A stretch of 64,000 nucleotides of DNA from Bidens hawaiensis (taxonomy: Eukaryota > Streptophyta > Magnoliopsida > Asterales > Asteraceae), in contig JAIQDT010006463.1 in assembly GCA_021521415.1 (NCBI GenBank), positions 1 through 64,000 on the forward strand. The letters run 5' to 3'. Under the pieces are notes generated by a model, which saw nothing but the letters and a program-made list of their open reading frames with translations, was not told where the DNA came from and did not search any database. Positions within the stretch are counted from its first letter, which is position 1. Each line of letters begins with the position of its first letter. Shown one piece after another: positions 58,898 through 64,000 of this stretch. The position numbers and the translations under genes are program-made.

Positions 58898-59880
58898 ATT
58901 GGGCCTATCACCCCAAAGCTGAAAAAAAAGAGACCATGTTAAAACTTAATGATGTGTAATTGGGTTGTGAATAAGGCCCAAGCACACAAGTTGTTATAAA
59001 CAGAGTAGCTCATTCCATAATCCCACCCACTGTTTTCTCTCTCTCTCCCTCTCGATTCAAAAAAACTAAATGTTGATGACGTGACAAGCTTGATGTGTAA
59101 TTGAGTTACTCATCAACATTTAATTTATTCTTTCATGAGTATACATACACGAATAGTAAACCTTTTTAGCATAAACGTACCTTTGAGGAGTGTGTGTTTT
59201 GTTGAATCGTCGGGCTTTTGTGGGTTGCTCATTCAAAAACGGGATTTGGGTGAAAGATATGGAGAGATGGAGGAGTGTGTGTTTTGTTGAGTAGGTGAAA
59301 CATGGATGAAATGTGATCTAGGTTTTACGAAGGACTTTATATACTCCTTGACTCATGGGCTAAGCCCATTTATCTCTATTTCCATATTTATTACAAGTCA
59401 ATAATTTATTAAAGCCTAATTTAAACTTTAATAAACCTATAATAAGTCCATGTCTTTTACTCATATTAAATTAGATAAGAATTTCATAATATTAAATAAT
59501 AAATCTTTTATTTATTATTTATCGAACTATAGGATGTTACACCACCTCAAGTGTTCTCAAAATCCTTCGTTAAAATGATCGAAAGCCCACCTAAAAACCT
59601 CTAATCAAATTCTTGGCTAGATATCGGATTGTGTTATGGTCTACTTTACAATAATGGTGGTTTTTGACACCATTTCTATGGTGTCTGTCTGTCTATGAAG
59701 TTCGTTTGTCAGTGGTGGTTGTGTGATGTCATCAAGTAGCTAGTTTGTCGATGGTTGGGTGATGTCTGGTGTTTCAAAGTCAACAGTCCCCTTGTGTATA
59801 AATGCTAGGTCAAACAGTCGGTCAACAAGTCTTTTGGTATTTTCTTTTTCAGTGTTTTGTATAAATCTTGTGTTTGTGGT
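58898..59880 (+). repeat. Dispersed duplication, copy 2
   Basis: Counterpart of 57350-58165, with the inner part replaced by AT-rich sequence (59080-59570). No recognised gene. Confidence 0.6.
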
Positions 59881-60574
59881 TTTGTGTTTTGGGTTTTTGT
59901 CTAAATGTGTTGTGGATATGCATTTTGATAGATGGTACTTTTTTCTTGTAATTTTTTTTGTGTAAAATTGCATTGTGAGTAGTGATATTGTGAATTGTGA
60001 TAGATGGTGGTTTCTTTCTTGTAATGTTTTTTTTATGCCATACTCTAACGAGCTTATCCACCACCATCGAATGTGTGTTGACTCACAACCACGACACCCG
60101 TGTTTTTGTTTGTTTTCTCTTTTAGGAATATGTTAATTAGACGAGATCGTTTTTTTAGTTTAGTTTCAATACCGTGATGATACGGACGAACTCTTGTTAT
60201 AACTCTCCGCCGCAACGTCGTTATTTCACTGATTGGATAAGCGTTGTGCTTTTTTAAATTATAAGAGTAAAATATTCTAAAATTTTTAATTTCATTATAT
60301 TTCGAATGGAAAACGTATTACAATGTTATATTTGAAACTTTGGTAAAACGTTATGTTTAAAAGTTTTTATTATAATAGTTATTGACGAAAGAGTAAAACT
60401 TTAGAATATTATTTTTATCATCGGCATTGACGTGCTTGTTCACCATTGATCGAGATTGTAGGCTACTGATCCGAGAGAATGAATGGATATATATTATACA
60501 GAGATGCGACGCAACCGTTGTTCAATTCTTTTTTATTAGGGCAACTTATATAAAAAACCAAAATAACAACTTAC
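59881..60574. other. No gene seen
   Basis: AT-rich spacer; short frames only. Confidence 0.4.
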
Positions 60575-60790
60575 AAGAAACAAGACATCCAAACATAAAT
60601 GATAGTCCACACCCACCTAGCAAACTCACATTTCACCATAAGATGTTCAGATGTCTCCGACTTCATATTACACAATACACACTTTTCATCACCAAAGCTT
60701 ACTACTCTTTTTAAGTAGTGTCATCGTGGTCGCTATCGATCAAATAAAAATTGCCAGAAAAACCAATTTATTTTAACATGAACTCATTTC
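60575..60790 (-). pseudogene. LINE reverse transcriptase zinc-binding domain remnant
   Basis: The minus strand reads KINWFFWQFLFDR, then VSFGDEKCVLCNMKSETSEHLMVKCEFARWVW. The spacing C-x2-C, H and C followed by VW matches the zf-RVT domain at the C-terminus of plant non-LTR retrotransposon polymerases. Two stops lie between the halves. The polymerase itself is not found nearby. Confidence 0.75.
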
Positions 60791-61264
60791 AATCAATAAT
60801 TCCCATCGACTATTGGCATTCCGGATTATCATATTCCCATCTAAGGTTGATCAATTCATTAATCGTTCTGTAATATGTATAATCGTTTTCACCGGTGTCT
60901 TCATTACCCCCACAAACAATGGACTACAAAATAACCATCTAACTATAATTATTACCTTTATATTTATATGTATAATGGACTCTTAAATTATATAAAAGTT
61001 GAATGCATGTACGTGTGCCACAAATTTTAATTGTCAGAAACGAATAATTCGTGAAAACAACACAAATCATTAAATGAGATTTTTTACTTATATTTTATTT
61101 AGTAGTTTTTTTTCTTGTATTATAAGGATTGTTTTATATTATTAGATCTAATATTTATATATTTTTTCAGATTTCTAATTTTATTTATTATAAGAAAGTT
61201 AATGATATACTTAAAGTTTTTTGATGAAAGAGGTTCACAAATAAATAAGATGTTATAACCTTGT
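60791..61264. other. No gene seen
   Basis: AT-rich spacer without recognised motifs. Confidence 0.4.
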
Positions 61265-61570
61265 TTAAAAACTATGGATTTGGGGACTTATGACCCGCTT
61301 ACTTTTTTTACTATAAAATTGTTTCTTAATTATAAATAATATATTTTTTTTATTTTGGATATTAATTTCTAGTATATCTTTATTTTATATGATTTTTATA
61401 TCAAACATTTGGTGAGATTAATTTTCATTTAATGGGATGTTATAATCCGTTTAAGGACAATCGGTTTAGTGAAACTCATACCCGTAAATTCGGGTCAAAT
61501 GCATGAGAAACCTCCATTTACAACTTGAGAGAATGTATGGAGGTTTTGTTTATATATATTTAAGATTTGT
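61265..61570. repeat. Repeat R, partial inverted copy 3
   Basis: The complement matches about 46130-46450 (CTCCATACATTCTCTCAAG, TTCTCATGCATTTGACCC, TTAAGAAACAATTTTATAGT), with roughly 15-20% differences. Confidence 0.75.
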
Positions 61571-61948
61571 TAACTTAAATTCTCTTTATTATTATTTTTT
61601 TCATTGACTCTTTATTTTTTTCATTCTAAACACACATTTACTTATATTTCTTTTCCGACATGCCGATACAAAACTTATTGAAAACGAAGTGGTATTCAAA
61701 ATATAACACTTATTGGTATCTTAAATGGCTTTCACCCGTACTTAAATCGTTTACTTAACCACAATATAATTACATGTTTCGACTAACCGCCAACGATGGG
61801 AATTAGCCTTTTTTAAAGTATTAGTTAAAGAAAATGTTTTATAAAATTCCGAATACACTTTTTTTGTTTAAGTTTCGATATAAAGTTTATTCAACCAAAC
61901 CTGTGTAATGTACGAGCATAACTCACTCGTTTAGAGTCAAGAACAAAT
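61571..61948. other. No gene seen
   Basis: AT-rich spacer between repeat R copy 3 and the LTR of element E. Confidence 0.4.
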
Positions 61949-62240
61949 TGATAACGGAAACACAAATGAACATACAATATTTAGGGTAAACTCACGTATT
62001 ATTATAATCAAGAAACTAGCACAAAAATGAATACAATAATTCCTCTCATTTATACAATAACCCTAACATGACTATGTATTTATAGGGTGACCCAAACTTG
62101 GTCAACAAGTAATTACTAAATATAAAATCCCAATTGCAACCCCATAAACCCATTACATCATTAATGAACTCTATAGGCCCAATAAGTCCAACCCGGTCAC
62201 CTACACATGACTGATCTATTATAATATGGAATTACCAACA
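61949..62240 (-). repeat. 3' LTR of copia element E (left edge uncertain)
   Basis: The plus strand ends ATTACCAACA next to the polypurine tract; a start at TGATAACGG (61949) gives 292 bp. A minus-strand TATA box (CCTATAAATAC) lies near 62077. No second LTR lies in the window, and the left flank was not verified. Confidence 0.5.
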
Positions 62241-62735
62241 ATCACCCCCTAATTTCCGACTCATAACTAGGAGATTTTCAACGCCGAGCAATCTTCTAAT
62301 CTTGTCAAACTTGATTCTTGCAAGTGCTTTCGTAAGAATGTCAGCTCGTTGTTCCTTTCCACTAATGTGCTCCACCGCTAACTCCTTCCGCTCCACACAA
62401 TTCCGTATATAGTGAAATCGGGACTTTATGTGCTTGCTTTGACTATGAAAAACGGGATTTTTAACCAAGGCAATCCCCGATGTGTTATCAATCTTTAACA
62501 CCACTTCTTGAAATTTTCTTGCAGTTAATTCCGCCAACAATTCACCTAACCATACGGCTTGTCCCGTAGATGAGCTCACCGCCATGTATTCTGCCTTGCA
62601 TGATGAAAGCGCTAAGTTGCATTGCTTTTGTGAGCACAAAGAAATCGGGGCTCCCCCATTATAGAACACTTGACCGGTAGTGTTTTTTTCATCATCTTCA
62701 TCAATGTTATAGCTACTGTCACTATACCCATTCAA
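62232..62735 (-). pseudogene. RNase H domain of copia element E
   Basis: NGYSDSSYNIDEDDEKNTTG, SLCSQKQCNLALSSCKAEYMA and LKIDNTSGIALVKNP, with HIKSRFHYIRNCV, form the copia RNase H with its acids (D, E, D). The frame ends KLGGDCW and stop, running through the polypurine tract (62241-62255) into the LTR. A stop before NGYSDSS separates it from the polymerase. Confidence 0.88.
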
Positions 62736-62750
62736 CTCCTTTGATCCACC

Positions 62751-63225
62751 TCATTTATACCTGATCCCCCATCCAACAGTTCCTTGAATAAACTGAAGAA
62801 TTTGTTTAATTGCTATCAAGTGAGACTTCTTTGGAGTTTGCATGTATCTACTAACCATGCCAACCGAAAACGCCAAATCAGGTCGAGTGTTTAACAAGTA
62901 ACGAAGACACCAAACCAAATTTCGGTACCCCGTTGCATCTGCATCAACATCATCCTCGTCTTTAGACAAATTAACATTAGGATCGATGGGTACACCTTTA
63001 GGATAACAATCCTCCATCCCGGCTTCTTTCAACAACCGTCGAGCATAAGCACTTTGATGGATTTGAATCTCATTCTTCAACTGTGAGACTTTGATTCCGA
63101 GATAGTAAGTGAGCATTCCCAAATCAGACATTTCAAACTTCTTAGACATCGCAAGTTTGAACTAATTAATGTGATCGTTGTTCGAACCCGTAACGACCAA
63201 ATCATCATCACTTCCTTTTAGCTTC
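62751..63225 (-). pseudogene. Reverse transcriptase C-terminal half of copia element E, 5'-truncated
   Basis: DDLVVTGSN holds the two catalytic aspartates; SKKFEMSDLGMLTYYLGIKV, GYRNLVWCLRYLLNTRPDL and FSVGMVSRYMQTP follow. A TAA lies between the first block and SKKFEM. Upstream of the aspartates the sequence changes near 63225, so the rest of pol, gag and the 5' LTR are missing. Confidence 0.85.
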
Positions 63226-63849
63226 TTCACATGTCTTCTTTGCAAGTAAGCTGAAGCTTGAACTCGTCCTGTTTCTTTATCTTCTCCCCCTGAGCAGTAA
63301 CCAACGCCCGCAGGTCATGATTTTCATGTTGGCAGTAGGAAATATGACTCACCATCTTCCTCTGATTTAACTGCATATGTTCTTGAAATTGTCGATCATC
63401 AGTCATCTGGTTCTCTTGTAAATATACTAAATTCAACAAGTTCATTTTTTGTTGAACTAGCATAGTATGAAAGGATGGAGGAGCCAGTTGCATAGGAACC
63501 TGGGGACGGTTAAATGACATATACGAGAAGTCCATTGGTTGCATAGCCATCGACATCGGCGTAAGACTTGCAGCTGAAGTAGTAATCTGAGGAGTCGGCC
63601 TCAGAGGTATCACAGGTTGAGGAATTGATGCGAACCTCGGATCAGACGACAAAGTCGTCGATAATGTAACAACTTGGGTATTAACAGGAGTAGTAACCAC
63701 CGGTGCTTGTTGTGGTGTAGTCGATCGTGGAATAAAATCTCCAATTCCCACACCGTCAACCCTATGCTTACGAGTATTCGTAGGTTTATCAGAAACATTA
63801 GCTTTACCTTTACGTTTCCGTAAAGCAGCTTCAGCACGTGCAGTATAAA
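63226..63849 (-). pseudogene. Unrecognised proline/methionine/glutamine-rich frame
   Basis: An open stretch of about 200 codons, preceded by a stop near 63850. It begins ARAEAALRKRKGKANVSD (basic), then GIGDFIPRSTTPQQAPVV, a proline/threonine-rich part, MAMQPMDFSYMSFNRPQ, and a glutamine/leucine-rich C-terminus that could form a coiled coil (HENHDLRALVTAQGEKIKK). No known domain. The left end adjoins the truncated copia element. It may be a piece of another transposon or of a host gene exon. Confidence 0.4.
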
Positions 63850-64000
63850 TCTAGCGTATCTTATTGATTCTATTCTTTACTCTTATTGATTCTAAATATT
63901 CATGACCATGTTTTCCCTCCCAAAATCCTATTCTCTACTTTTATTGATTGTAAATATTCATGGGTGAAAACCATTAGGTTAATTGGGCCAAAACAAATTC
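63850..64000. other. No gene seen
   Basis: Short spacer with a repeated TATTGATT.TAAATATTCATG word (about 63883 and 63942). Confidence 0.45.

Overview
The window is intergenic nuclear DNA of a flowering plant. The evidence is plant-specific retroelements primed by tRNA-Asp and initiator tRNA-Met, Athila-type and SIRE/Maximus-type pol genes, plant Helitron and TS-type SINE relics, and AT-rich spacer. The particular mix, including a very large SIRE-side accessory (env-like) reading frame, recalls Asteraceae genomes, but that is from memory and moderately sure at best. I find no convincing intact host gene, and almost every coding stretch is a decayed transposable element.

Layout. 1-2990: minus-strand Ty3/gypsy (Athila/Tat-like) gag fragment, tRNA-Asp primer site and LTR whose U3 carries a palindrome-rich tandem repeat. 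3519-4095: minus-strand LTR with a tRNA-Met primer site. 5633-40051: one nested complex flanked by a perfect ATAGG duplication. Its host is an old copia-type, apparently coding-poor element (element A, minus strand). Inside it are an Athila-like gypsy (element C, 7355-18175, duplication AAGAT, LTRs about 99.4% identical), a SIRE-like copia (element B, LTR at 18194-19355, gag-pol at 30.1-37.1 kb, env-like frame at 21.2-26.4 kb), a hAT-type MITE (21421-22124) inside the env-like frame, and a 2.27-kb solo LTR (37178-39442) inside A's right LTR.

A 17.4-kb inversion (19722-37118) is visible because two different features, the gag of B and the right LTR of A, are each cut and have one piece left at each end of the segment. 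This explains why the start of gag lies on the plus strand at 19.7 kb while the rest lies on the minus strand at 37.1 kb.

40308-45839: two adjacent Helitrons of one family, carrying relics of an RPA-like protein and a PIF1-like helicase. 45893-50002: a 1.8-2.1 kb sequence duplicated in tandem, the first copy holding a SINE; a third partial copy lies inverted at 61.3-61.6 kb. 50306-53306: six units of a 500-bp satellite with an underlying trimer (1.5-kb) order. 53.3-62 kb: AT-rich spacer with a fold-back MITE, a minus-strand Helitron terminus, short tandem repeats, a dispersed duplication and a LINE zinc-finger remnant. 61949-63225: 3' half of a copia element with its LTR. 63226-63849: unrecognised open frame.

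The most interesting points are: (1) the env-like frame of element B seems to have its own promoter, preceded by the same GAGCA/TAGCA-type repeat array that lies upstream of the LTR promoter; (2) the inversion; (3) the recently transposed but heavily disabled Athila copy; (4) the trimer-ordered 500-bp satellite.
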